Below, piece by piece: positions 20,542-30,414 of a stretch of DNA of 64,000 bases (position 1 is the first letter of the stretch; the number at the start of each line of letters is the position of its first letter). The DNA is taken from positions 35,829,680 to 35,893,679 of the forward strand of contig NC_087071.1 in assembly GCF_963678635.1 (NCBI RefSeq), given 5' to 3'. A program made the position numbers and the translations under genes. The stretch comes from Symsagittifera roscoffensis (lineage: Eukaryota > Xenacoelomorpha > Acoela > Convolutidae). A model generated the notes under the pieces. That model was not told the origin of the DNA. It saw nothing but the letters and a program-made list of their open reading frames with translations, and ran no database searches.

Positions 20542-21996
20542 TTACCCCAAATCCATGACCTCCTCGACTCGTTTCCTTTTCGCTGAGTTAACAGCTTTCA
20601 TCGATATCTCCGAATCCACCTTCGTCTTTCCGACTCTCCTGGGTATCACTCTGCTGCCCAACTTCATTTTTATCGCATTGATTTTATCAATCACCAATTT
20701 TGATCGCATCGTCCCTCTCCTGGTTCTTGACAGATACACCACCTCTCCTTTATCGTCCTGCGGTGTCATCTTGATGGGAGAATTCGCTTCATTTTCATCA
20801 GTGGCCGAGTCGATCAACAACTCACTCAGTCTCCCTTCACAATCATCAAGCTTGTCAAGGACTTCCCTCATCAAGGGTTGTTGGTTGAGACCCGTTTTCA
20901 GAATGGACTGGGTCCCATAGCTTTGAATCACGGTCCAGACTTCTTCCATAAACGCCACTCTGTCCAATTTGCATCCCGTCCTACTCTCGTGGTCTCGGTG
21001 ATGTACTTCCCATTCTTCTTCGGGCAGCGTTCCCAAGAAAGGTACTCTGGCTGAGGCCTCTATTCTTCTTCTTCTAGGTGATTCCATGAGGATTCTTTGG
21101 TCGTTATTTCTTGAATTGCCAGGAGAGCTGCTCTCCGGCAAATTCCGTTTCATTTCCATAAAGGCTGACGGAGGCTCCAGTGTCGAGATGCCTTCATCCG
21201 CTGGCTCAGTCGTTTCCAACGTATCTGCATTGTTCTCAAGATCACTGAAGATATTGAAATCCATGCTGAATGTTCCTCCTGTCGATGCTCTGTCGTCTTC
21301 CCCACCAGCTTGATCTTGTTGCATGGGTTCTTCGGTTTGACGGCTTCCTCCCTGTCCGTCACCTCCTTCTGACTTATCCTTGTTCGAGCTCGAGGGTCCT
21401 TGCTCATCATTGTCGGCTTCTTCCGGGAATCTCGGTATGAGTAATGTACCGGCCGATCTATCTTCTTCTTCTCCATGGACCACTTTGATTTCCTCGCAGC
21501 CGAAGGGTGCTAGGAAGGTTCTCGTTTGCAGTACTCCTCCCACTTTCATCTCCTGTTTTACACTAGTCAGGATTAATGAGGCTTCAGGCAGTTCGGTCCT
21601 GCCTCTCATCCTCATCGGAGCTAAGCCTAATCCCTTCCATTCCTCATCAAATCTTCCAGCCTTGGGAGTCGCGGCGTTGCTTATTCGCCTTCTCGTTGCT
21701 TGATCCATATATGCAAATCGTGTGTATTGTAACACGGCGGCATTTCTCCCTACAAAGTATGGATCAATCGTTCCCACGAAATTCCCTATTCTCCTTTCAT
21801 TGGTTTCGAATGCTCTCAATCTAGGAGTTTGTACCACGGAGACTGCTCCGAGCAACATCCTTCTTATCAGAGGGAATTCAGGGATTGCCTCCGGCAGCTT
21901 CTTGTAATCGCCCCAGTCCTTCGTCTCTTCTCTCACTTTGTGATATGATGCAGTGAGACGAGGCACTCTGGTTATTTCACCATTCGTTTTTATCAT
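20542..21996 (-). pseudogene. ORF-X of copy 2, C-terminal part
   Basis: Colinear with the second half of the 825-codon frame of copy 4 (P-IRRMLLG at the start; ESPRRR-IE, the GTQSI-K-GLNQ segment near the end). A helical start, a long acidic disordered middle (residues about 190-300) and a basic end. The ORF ends with TAA at 20542, a natural stop shared in position with copy 4. The apparent start is a frameshift at about 21990, not a real initiation site. Function unknown. Confidence 0.7.
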
Positions 21997-23209
21997 AGGG
22001 TCTCAGATTCCAAAGCTTTGGAAACACTTCGATGTGTCCTCTTTCTACTACTCCCATTCGATCGCGGAAGTGATCGTCAAAATTGATGACTGTCATCTCT
22101 GGCTCCGATATTTTCCCAAATAACAGATCTTCACTCATGAGCTCCCGCACTGCCGATATGAGGTTCAGGTGCAGCACCGACCTCCTATATGCTTCCACTT
22201 TAACGTCAGGGAATGCAAACGTGACTGCTGGTCCATAGATCACTGTCACGAACTCCGTGACTCCTCTGATCAGCGCGAAGGGATCGGTTCTCATAGCCAA
22301 GCTCAGATCGGTTAACAGCGGCATGCCTCCAACATGTCGTCTAACATCTTCCTCTCTTTCAATCGTCTCGTCTTCTCCCGTTCCAAAGCGATTTTGTTGT
22401 AAGAGATACTGGATAAGAGTGTGTCTCAGGACTCTTATCTTGTTCCACGAGTCCGTGGATTTCTTCATATCCAAGTTCCTCACTCTCCCTCTCATCTGTT
22501 CTGGACAACGTGCCAGTTTCATCAGTCCTCCCAAGTTTCCGTGGGTAATTGCAATCAATGTCAGAAGTCCGTCTAGCCGCAGTTTCTGGATTCCATCGGT
22601 GAGCAGTATCGCCGGTCCCTTCACAAAACTCTCTGCTCCAAATGTCACGAACAAGGCTATTAGTTCCCCTATCGATACTTCCACTACTGCTTGGAGGGAT
22701 TTTTTTATCAAGTAGTGCGAGACTTTCGGATAAACTCTTGCCAAGAAGGACGCGGTCCATCCGGCTCCCAACCCTTCCAACATGCTGTCTGTCCGTTCAA
22801 AGCCCTCCTGTCCCTTCACTTCCTGGGTCCAGAAGGTTTCCAGAGTAATCTGACACATTCTGTTCACAATTTCAGCGGTCTTTTCTCCGGCATTTTCCGC
22901 CAGGTTCACCTCCTTCAACAAGTAGGCATGTATCTTTGTGATCATCACGGGGCCTTGCTCAAAAGCATCTGCACCCAATGCCGCTACTCTAGGGTTCAGT
23001 TGTAGCCACTGGTTGGCTTCCGGCTTGGTTCTCACAACCATCGCCTCCAAGTGAGCTCTCGTCTCTAGTGAATTTTTCCTTCTTGTGTCCTCACCTGCCA
23101 CTTCCATTGCTCGGAACCATAAGTCATTGGACATCGCCGCGATTACTCGATGGTCGTCGTCTATTCCCGGTTTCAGTTTGAGCTGTCGACTGAAATTGGA
23201 CAGTCCAAC
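21977..23209 (-). pseudogene. ORF-X of copy 2, helical middle region
   Basis: From the LSNFSRQLKLKPGIDDDH segment this frame is colinear with copy 4 (end of 63999-62822 and start of 62810-60333). Shared signatures: LRLDGLLTLIA-T-G-LG, the ALFVTFG motif, LLQQNR-TGEDE-type, and DPFALI-G-TEFVTVIYGP. It looks like a long all-helical region. The first 26 codons of the open frame (23287-23210) are out of register and not part of the protein. Frameshifts bound it at about 23210 and about 21990. No family recognised. Confidence 0.7.
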
Positions 23210-24150
23210 CCCAGCATCTCGTCCAACACTAACATGTGTAGCGCATGGTCCTTGAGTCCTCTCATCGCGTTTGAGATATCTGACCACACTGCAGGCAGTT
23301 CAGCCTTAAGTGGCCTCAGGTTCTCCATCTCTATCATGCGATTCGGGGCTGATATGATCGCATCATATTTTCCTTCCGAAAGTAAGGCCACAATCGCATA
23401 CACAAATTTCAGTCCATCCGGGAGATGTGCATATCCCGGAGACAACGCGAATACTACTCTCAGTGTCACTTTAGTGAATGACCCCTCCTTTGTCGCATCC
23501 ACCACTTCACCCATCGACTGAAGGATATCTTTTATCGCTGGCCATACAGCGTTCTCTGCCGTTGTAGGATCTCTGAGTCTGCTCAGAAAACCTCTACTGT
23601 GTAGATGGTCATTGATGCCAGCGAACACGATCGTAATTGGGTTCATATCCGTCTGCCTTTGCACCCCTATAGCCATAGATATCGATTGCAGTAGGTCCAA
23701 GTCGACCGCTGCCAACATTATGACGTCCGGCCAAAACAGAGACTTGGAGGTGTGCACGAACTCTGAATTCGCTACTACCATAATCTTGGCCTTCCTCATT
23801 TCTGCTTTGTCATAGGCGGCGAAGATGGTCTCATCTTTCTTTATCGCTTTCAATCCGCCATATCTTTGGGCATCACCATCTTGATTCACTAGTTTTGGGT
23901 ATACTCTTTCCTTCACATGACCAGGGGGTGTCGTCAGCTGCCTGAATATCTTCACGTGTTGTCCAATCGGCGCTCTCGTCGTCAGGAATCTTCCTGGTCT
24001 CTCTTCACGATTCCCCTCATCATGATTCAGCCTCACATCTTGCAATGGTCTCGCATTCACTGGTCCCATCGTGTTGTTAGAGGGCATTCCCTCTAAGTCA
24101 GCAAATCTCAAGGCCGTCGTGGAGCTGAAATTTATGTTAGCGGCTATCAA
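23173..24150 (-). pseudogene. ORF-X of copy 2, second SGNH-like domain
   Basis: In the same frame as the preceding SGNH segment, separated only by TAG at 24151-24153, where copy 4 has Trp. About residues 122-310: a strand (AKIMVVANSEF), FWPDVIML, then FAGINDHLHSRG and a later FALSPGYAHLP strand, with ELPAVWSDISNAM at the end. The order of strands and the G-NDH motif resemble an SGNH fold, but the nucleophile position reads NSE rather than GDS, so it may be catalytically dead or only structurally related. It ends by a frameshift at about 23200. Copy 4 retains the same domain. Confidence 0.65.
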
Positions 24151-25467
24151 CTAGTCTACGCCGGTTATCGAGTACAATCTGCTGACGGATAGCGTCGCTC
24201 CATTCAGCATCCACCTCGCATCTTCGATGAAGCTTACCCTCTGGAGATCCAGCTTCATTAGCTCGTCTTTGTATATATGCCAGGGAGACGATATGGGTCT
24301 TGACCACATCAACGAGCCTCTGCTCGGACGTCTCTCCTCTCGACTGGTACTTGTCGTCTCCGATCTAGTGTCCGATCTAGTGTCCGATCTAGACGTGCCG
24401 GCTGTCTCTTCGATTGGGTTGACAGGTCCTATTCTTCTCCTAGGATGGATGGTCCTCCTCATCGGCGCTTCTCCCAATCGATCTTGTACGTCTGTCCTCT
24501 GACCTGGTTCGCTGGAGCTTTGCTGCCTGTAGTTCGTGACGGCCGGGACCGTACCCAAGCGTGTTTCCAGGCTAGGAGGCACAAAGGTGGTAATCACCGC
24601 GTCACTCGCTGTTCCTTCTTCCTTCAGCACTCCTGTGTCAAATAGTTCCGCCTCTAGTTCGTCCAACCGCTCTTGGAAGACTCGATTCAACCAAGCTTGT
24701 CCTTCGATACTGTCGAAGTGGATGCCGTCCGTGGTCAGTCTGGCCTGATCCATAGCTCTCAACTCATGTTCGATGTCCATGAAGATCATTCTTCCGGCGT
24801 TCCGACTTGCGAGGTTCCTCAAGATGTTATTCCACCTGACGACTCCCTCGTTGTGCCTTCTTCCTGATGCTGTCAGGCTTCTCGTATTCATTCGCACAGT
24901 GCAAACGGTCAGTACCGCGCAATTGAATTTCTGCCAGAGGGTAGTAAACAAACACACCATCATTGACTCCCATAGTGCTTCCTGCTCATCTGAACCTCTG
25001 GAGATGTCATTCGTCCCAACTAAGATCATCACATTGGGAATCCTCCCTGGAGTCATCAGTTCCACCATTCGATATAACTGGGCTATCGTCGCGCCTCCAA
25101 AGGCCATCACCGTGGTGACCCACGAGGTCCTCAAATTCGACAGCACTCTGACCAAGCTGTCTCCCAGTATCAGATGAGATGTCCCGAGTGGTGGTTGCTG
25201 CAGGTTTACTGCCGGGCTCCAAGTCGCTCGATTGAAGCAGGCCCTCGGATCTGTCTCCGGAACTCCCGTGAAATTATATTTCAATTGATTATTCTTTTGC
25301 ACATCTATTATGCGAGACACTTTCTTCGCTGGCATCTTCCGTATTCTTCTCTCTGGGGCCCTCGAGCTCCCCATGAGTGGTGTCACGTCACTTATCCCCT
25401 GTCTGATCACGGTCTGGGAGAGTCGTACTCTGCCCGTGTCGTCAATCGTTCCATAGGGTGCAGTCAC
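24151..25467 (-). pseudogene. ORF-X of copy 2, SGNH/GDSL-type hydrolase domain
   Basis: Contains a complete SGNH set: GDS (residues 102-104), a Gly block FGGATI, GTND (151-154) and DGIH (247-250), counted from 25467. These are the Ser, Gly, Asn and His/Asp blocks of SGNH esterases, which hydrolyse ester bonds of lipids or sugars. The domain spans about 165 residues; an RSDTRSDTRSETTS-like repeat follows at about 355-370. The nominal start at 25467 is GTG; the frame runs upstream without interruption to TAG 25522-25524, so it is part of a longer ORF-X. Esterase domains are known in ORF1 of CR1-type LINEs; here it lies after pol in an LTR element. Confidence 0.82.
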
Positions 25468-25688
25468 CCCGGAACCTGGCGCATTCTTGTTAGCGAACAG
25501 TCGTCCAGCTGTCTCTATCAGCTACCTCACTGTCTGTTCCACGACGGGGTTACCCAAGGTGTCACTAGGATCCGGGATTGTTACTCGATTTGTCTCTGCT
25601 GGGAGCCGTGTCTCCGTTGTTTGACTCATTTCTCGAGGCGTCAAGAGCTTCATCGGGGACTGCCCACGAGAAATATCCCTTGCAGGTA

Positions 25689-26390
25689 TCACTTTCTCTC
25701 CACGGCCGTTGTCAACGCCATCTGTTCCGATCGCTCTTTGTAATCCTGCCTCAAGCGGTCAATTTCTTGACCCTGCTTTTTGTTGCAGTCTTCAAACAAT
25801 TTTCTCCACATGTCTCGATCTTCCTCCATCTGGAGCATACTTTTGGTCATCTCGTCCAGCTCCTTCTTCGTACTTTTCAGTTCATCGTTCATCTCATCCA
25901 AATCTTGCATGGTTTGGTTCGTCAGAACTTTCTGAGCTACTTTCGCCCTTTTTGGTGGCACAGCTGCTCTCAGTGGTGAACCAGACGAGGCCGCCTCGCT
26001 GTTCATCTGCTGATGCATTCTCGTCAGCCCAGGTTTGGGCTTGGAGGGCATAGGCATCTCACCTGGTTGGTAGGTCCTAGAACTTCCCAATCCAGGCTCA
26101 TTCGCCAAGTCACTCCCTGAGAGAGCCCCGTTTCTCCACCTCATCACTCTCATGTACGGGCGGTCTAGTACTCCCCTTTCTCCATATGCTGCCATCAACA
26201 GGACTTCCGTGGGGCGGTCCCCACGGTTGTCATGCCCCAAGATGTTGATCAGGGCGGTCAGCAACATGACTACCTCTGGGTCCTCCAGAGCGAAGTCTCG
26301 ATCGATCAGCCGACGATAGATCGCATCTATCATCGGTCCTACATAAGCCTCTGCCAGGTCCATCAATTCATCTAAGTTGAAATTGTCCAT
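25689..26390 (-). CDS. ORF-X N-terminal segment: helical and coiled-coil protein
   Basis: I choose ATG 26390 (MDNFNLDEL) because the longer open frame to 26429 starts with TTG. About 233 residues: an N-terminal helical region (to about 85), a Pro/Ser linker, and a heptad-like coiled coil from about residue 150 to the end (LDEMNDELKSTKKELDEM). The stop at 25689 may be natural or may follow a frameshift, because another frame stays open from about 25700 into the SGNH segment with a single TAG at 25522-25524. It lies about 80 nt after a candidate splice acceptor. No family recognised; likely a multimerisation segment. Confidence 0.55.
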   Translation of the reverse strand: MDNFNLDELMDLAEAYVGPMIDAIYRRLIDRDFALEDPEVVMLLTALINILGHDNRGDRPTEVLLMAAYGERGVLDRPYMRVMRWRNGALSGSDLANEPGLGSSRTYQPGEMPMPSKPKPGLTRMHQQMNSEAASSGSPLRAAVPPKRAKVAQKVLTNQTMQDLDEMNDELKSTKKELDEMTKSMLQMEEDRDMWRKLFEDCNKKQGQEIDRLRQDYKERSEQMALTTAVERK

Positions 26391-26800
26391 ACTGTTCTTC
26401 AGGTTTGATTTGATTCGATTCAGTTCCAAGGTTTTGACTCAAGTGAGTAATTAAATGATCAATCAGGATCTACAAAAGAAGTCACAAATATCACACTTGT
26501 CAGTTTCACCTTAACATATATCGTTAAAATTTGCTTAAAAACAGTTCAGATAAAAAGATATTTTATCCTAAAATTTTTTAAAATCAATCGGTCTCTAAAA
26601 TTTTGGAATTCGACCTAAGATTGGACAGTCCAAACTTTGGATCTATTCCTAAGATTGTCATTCAGTTGTTCATGGTCACTAACCCCTACTTATCCATGAT
26701 CTTAATAACCTAACACATAACATAACATAACATAATATAACACACATATCACATATTACATACAGCTTAGTCTTTGGCCTAACACCCTCTCGCACGTCAC
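26391..26800 (-). other. Spacer between pol and the accessory region, copy 2
   Basis: About 410 bp, AT-rich, without an ORF. Holds the ACATA repeats (about 26713-26745) after the pol stop and a candidate splice acceptor at 26468-26486. The left part of copy 1 (1-101) matches its pol-proximal end. Confidence 0.6.
26468..26486 (-). promoter_or_regulatory. Candidate splice acceptor before ORF-X
   Basis: The minus strand reads TGACTTCTTTTGTAG/ATCC: a pyrimidine-rich run ending in TAG, 80 nt upstream of ATG 26390. Together with the leader donor it would remove gag-pol and most of the leader 3' end. No transcript evidence is available. Confidence 0.4.
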
Positions 26801-27424
26801 TCAGCCTATATTTAAGTAATATTTCTTATGTAGATATACTTGTATATTCGTATCAGAGAATATCGCGTGTACAAGCGCGTACAATTCCCGAGGATGCAGT
26901 CTTCCTCTGTTTGGATCGTACACTGGAAGCGAGAGCTCCTTCACGTCCATCTCCACAAGGAAGTCCCTCAGCCTCGTCAAGGACAAGACTAGGTTCTCTG
27001 GGTCCACGTGCTGCTTCTCCGTCGCCCTCGTTACCAGGAAGCATAAGTATTTTCCCGGTATCTGCGACGCCGCCGGATGTAAGGCTGCTACGCCCCCTAC
27101 TCCTGGTCGTTGCTTCCACAGGAACTCTATGTTTTTATATTCTCTCTTAAAATCTGCCGCTAACGCTGTCCTAAAACTCATGTCTGCCGTGACTGCTATC
27201 GCGCATGTTCTATTTGTGAGTATAAAATCACTGTCTGTTAGTATTATGTTACTTGAATATTCATTTGGTAAGTTAAAATATGACTCAACTACCCTGCCTA
27301 TGTCAGGTTTCTTAGGTTCTTCGCCTGTCTCTGCTTCTAAGTCTCCTGTTTCTCTTGCTACTCTTAATTTTTTTATTATCAAGTTTTCAGTGTGGGTAAG
27401 TCCTACCCCCCACTCCCCGGACAA
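26801..27424 (-). pseudogene. pol: Copy 2 pol C-terminus with intact macro-like domain
   Basis: 207 codons ending at the natural pol stop. From about residue 62 to 200 the motif order matches macro domains of the TARG1/OARD1 kind: strand and ILTNRTCAIAVTAD, the binding loop position MSFRTALAADFK, PGVGGVAAL, KYLCFLVTR, helix ENLVLSLTRLRDF, LSLPVYDPNRGRL, helix, then a last strand. Macro domains bind ADP-ribose and some remove it from proteins. The usual G-x-G-(I/L)-A loop reads RTALA, and the Asp used for catalysis in TARG1 is not at its expected place, so binding or a structural role is more likely than hydrolysis. A frameshift precedes it at about 27410. Confidence 0.7.
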
Positions 27425-27815
27425 AAATATCCATCGACGTCCCCGTCGATCGCATACCGGGTATCAAGCCAAGGATAGAAGCTGGAATGAGTAGTTGTCC
27501 TTCCTGGGCAGCCCAGGAAGGATCATCTCGTTCGGTCTTGATGTATTTCATGCTCTCACGATCTACGTCTTGAATCGTGACGCTGGTCTCCTCAGGATCC
27601 GAGGTCGTTTCATTCAGCCACTCTAAGACACGCAGGTTCGTCAAGTCTTGTTCATATGACTGCTGTTGCTCGTCGTCGAATTCTACCTCGGGTTTCGACC
27701 AGTCGTCAACCCACTCATCGTCGTGATCATCGACTATGTCAATGTCTTGTGACACAGTTATTTCCTCTAGACCCACTACTTCCTCCACTATCTTCTTTAG
27801 ATCTATCCTATCCAC
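27387..27815 (-). pseudogene. pol: Copy 2 pol acidic tail, second part
   Basis: Aligned with about 770-1130 of copy 1: a strongly acidic stretch (DIDIVDDHDDEWVDDW, EFDDEQQQ) between integrase and the macro-like domain, then DPSWAAQEGQLLIPAS. It is broken from the previous part by TAA at about 27840 (copy 1 has a Tyr codon there) and from the macro part by an extra C near 27410. No known domain. Confidence 0.7.
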
Positions 27816-27839
27816 TACAAAGTCGTCACCGTAAGGATT

Positions 27840-28325
27840 TTATTTCTTTCTTGGTCTCGTCCCGTCCTCCTGACGAGTCTGTATCGTGAACGGAAGATCC
27901 GGTTCCAAGTTCTTGGGAACCTCTATCTGTTCGGGATCCTGCCAATCTTCCTCTGCGTAGGGTAAGGTTTCATCGTCCGCTTCGATCTCCGCGTTTGGAT
28001 CCAGGTCCATTGGTGTATCCGTACCTTCCTCTACGACTTCGTTTCCATCGTTCTTCTCCCTGGTGCCCTTTTCATTGACCTCACAAGCAGGATCCATCAT
28101 TAGATAATCCCCTTCTTCCATGTCCGCAGGTATACACCAGTCTTCTGTCGATGGATTGTGTGGCTTGATGTTCTCGTAGTGGGCGGCTCGGCCAGTACTC
28201 AGTCTGTAAAAGCGCCCCTCCTGGTGCACCTCTGTAATCATGAAGGGTCCCCTCCATTTTTTTAGGAGCTTTTTCGTCCCTTTCGGTGGTATAACGTTCT
28301 GAAATACCCATACGTAGTCTCCCAC
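27840..28325 (-). pseudogene. pol: Copy 2 integrase C-terminal GPY/F-like module and acidic tail, first part
   Basis: Begins with GDYVWVFQNVIPPKGTKK and a KWRGPFMITEVHQ segment, the GPY/F-like module after the integrase core. Then comes the acidic region found also in copy 1. In this copy the module is read without the frameshift that copy 1 has near 1560. Confidence 0.75.
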
Positions 28326-28501
28326 CGAGTAAGCCTTTGCACCAGCTGCTTTCTTGTCGAATCTTTTCCTCTGCCTTGCCTGTGCTTGCTGAGTATTTCG
28401 TCTAAAAAATCGTTCAACTCCTGTTGGCGTCTGATGACATCCCTCACGTAGACCTGTGGAGACGTTTTCTTTCCCTCATACTCTGGGTAGAAGAAGGTTA
28501 A
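28262..28501 (-). pseudogene. pol: Copy 2 integrase core, surviving C-terminal remnant
   Basis: Only the last helices of the integrase core remain (YPEYEGKK through VRDVIRRQQELND). It is joined on its N-terminal side to displaced leader and gag-start sequence at about 28501, and its reading frame shifts near 28410. The catalytic Asp and Glu residues of the core are gone, so copy 2 cannot make integrase. Confidence 0.75.
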
Positions 28502-29250
28502 CTATTACCTCGTTTCGGTATCCTTGACTTGTATAGACTCATTCTCTATTTGTCACTTTATAATGCCTATGCACTTAATTCGATTGCTAGTGACCTTATA
28601 GTTCGATTACCAATAATAATGACACAACACAATAAATTTCACAAGATTCTATTAAATAGTGACCACGAATCCCTGTCTGTTATCAGAGTACAGTTTGTAT
28701 AAAATTTATTCACATTAACCGATAATCGGTCGTAAGATTTGAAAACTAGCACAATATGATGTTATCAGTCAATTTAAAAGATAGTGTACTCACTACCCAA
28801 CCAAGCACAGTTTATGTTGATTTAAAATCAAAAAAATATATATAATGACAGAATATTAATGCCTCTATGAAAAAAAACGTATGTGTAGCGTACTTTTAGT
28901 CTGTCACAGTACAATAGTCGAACTTGTCTTTTAAAGAAAAAGCTTTCCCTGCTCGTTGCTGCACCAAACAGACAAAACTTTGAAGGCAGTAATTTTCTCA
29001 AGTGGGCGTCTATTGCACCCACCGAGTACTGTGTTACCTATCTGCCTTCGGACTGCCCGAGCTAGACCTACTAAAATCCTCAGGGCAGTCACTTTTCACA
29101 AAAACGTATTAAGTTACAATCCACACCAATGAATCACGCTCTTTTTAGTTTAGACTTAGTGTCGCGAATATCCGAGTTCGGACCTGTTTTGTTTTGGTCT
29201 GGTTCTTATTGAAAGGCAAGTTACCAGTGCAGTCACTGTTTCCTAGCCTG
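28502..29250 (-). repeat. Displaced copy of the leader 3' end and gag start inside integrase
   Basis: Nearly identical to 36265-37013 in the same orientation: it contains the structured RNA block (28982-29090), the candidate splice donor (28788-28793) and the first codons of gag (ATG at about 28540). It replaces the integrase core segment corresponding to about 1798-2241 of copy 1. Junctions are at about 28501 and 29250. Confidence 0.85.
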
Positions 29251-29634
29251 TTATATCTTTTGGTGATCTATCTGCACCACTTGGTTGAATTCAGACGACT
29301 CGATCGACTGTAAAGGAAATCGCAACTTCCTTGGATCTTTGACCTGCTGGCATGACAGACATGCTGTTACCCACTTCTCGCATGCCTTTTTCATTCCAGG
29401 CCACTCAAAGCGCTTCAGGATCCTCTGATATACTTTGTCGATCCCCTGATGGCCCATCTAATCATGTGACCTGAATAATAGTTCTGTCTGATAGAGTTGC
29501 GGTAACACTATCGCGTTATACTTGTATAGGACTCTGTCTTCCTCTCTTCTTTTGCAAGCCACGATCCCGTCCTCGTTCAAATATAACCTCCCTTCCTTCT
29601 GCATGAAGTATTGTCTCAGGATGCGATAACTATC
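29251..29634 (-). pseudogene. pol: Copy 2 integrase zinc-finger part
   Basis: Colinear with 2245-2640 of copy 1: the GHQGIDKVYQRIL and CLSCQQVKDPRKLRF segments of the integrase N-terminal zinc module. In-frame stops lie at 29458-29460 (TAG where copy 1 has CAG, Gln) and near 29635 (TAA where copy 1 has GAA, Glu). At the site of the copy 1 TGA this copy has Arg, showing that the copy 1 stop is a later mutation. Confidence 0.75.
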
Positions 29635-30414
29635 TTACTCGAGGTCCCCTTTATCCAGAGAACCATTCTCGATCCACCTTTTCAGGTTGCTTGTCATGCG
29701 ATCATTTCTCTGCGCCCTGAGAAGATCCGAGAGTCTGTATCTCGCCTTCAAGTACGTCTTCATGACCTTCATCTGACTATTCAGCTCATTAGGCTGGTGT
29801 GTGTCTTCTTCCATCTTAACGCACCAAATCTTCGCCAACGGCTGTGTTTCTTGTTTCAACGGCAGAAGATCAGTCCTGACTACCTCTTTCTGCGGCAACA
29901 GGCTTATCGAACGTTTCGATACCGCTATTGTCTCCAAGTCATCCGCTGCGTTGTCAAAGACTCTTTCGCTTGGTATAAGGTAGCGATCGCTGTCAGGATC
30001 CTGGTACACCTGTCCAGGTCGGTCCAGGTCCCTTGCCCGAGTTTCCACTAGTAGCGTGTGTATCGCTAGTTCTGACAGTTCTGATCCCGAGATCGAGGTC
30101 CTGTCTGAATAGGTGTCCATTCCCGAGTTTCGGGAATCGTCATCCGTCGAAGAGGTTGTGCTGGAGACTGCACGCTCCTCCAGATCATGTCTGTGCCTTC
30201 TTCGCATCCATCTGAACTCCCCGGACACAACCTTGTTCTCTAGGTCCTGTTTCTCATCAGGAATTCTCTCGTCTATCTCAAACTCCCCGGACAAATTTTC
30301 TTGTCCCGGGTGTTGATCTTGTGATCGCTGGTTCTTCTCATCATTCGTCTCCCCGGACAAATAGTTATGCTGCAGGTTTTGTTCTACCTTTTCACCTTCC
30401 TTATCCTGGTCCAC
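29635..30414 (-). pseudogene. pol: Copy 2 RNase H-integrase connector
   Basis: Aligned with 2641-3400 of copy 1: acidic and Ser-rich with three SGE repeats encoded by TGTCCGGGGAG-like DNA. It clearly differs from copy 1 at many sites, in contrast to the adjacent RT tract. It is bounded by TAA at 29635 and a frameshift at about 30420. Confidence 0.7.

Noticed and set aside
17471-26390. Accessory region as a retroviral envelope gene
   Set aside because: No signal peptide, no convincing membrane anchor, no furin-like site or fusion-peptide-like segment. ORF-X instead carries SGNH hydrolase motifs.
26429-26429. Start of the first accessory ORF at 26429
   Set aside because: That codon is TTG. 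The first ATG in frame is at 26390, downstream of the candidate splice acceptor.
26713-26745. ACATA tandem repeats as a CRISPR or telomere-like array
   Set aside because: A short 5-bp microsatellite without spacers; only a simple repeat in the pol-accessory spacer.
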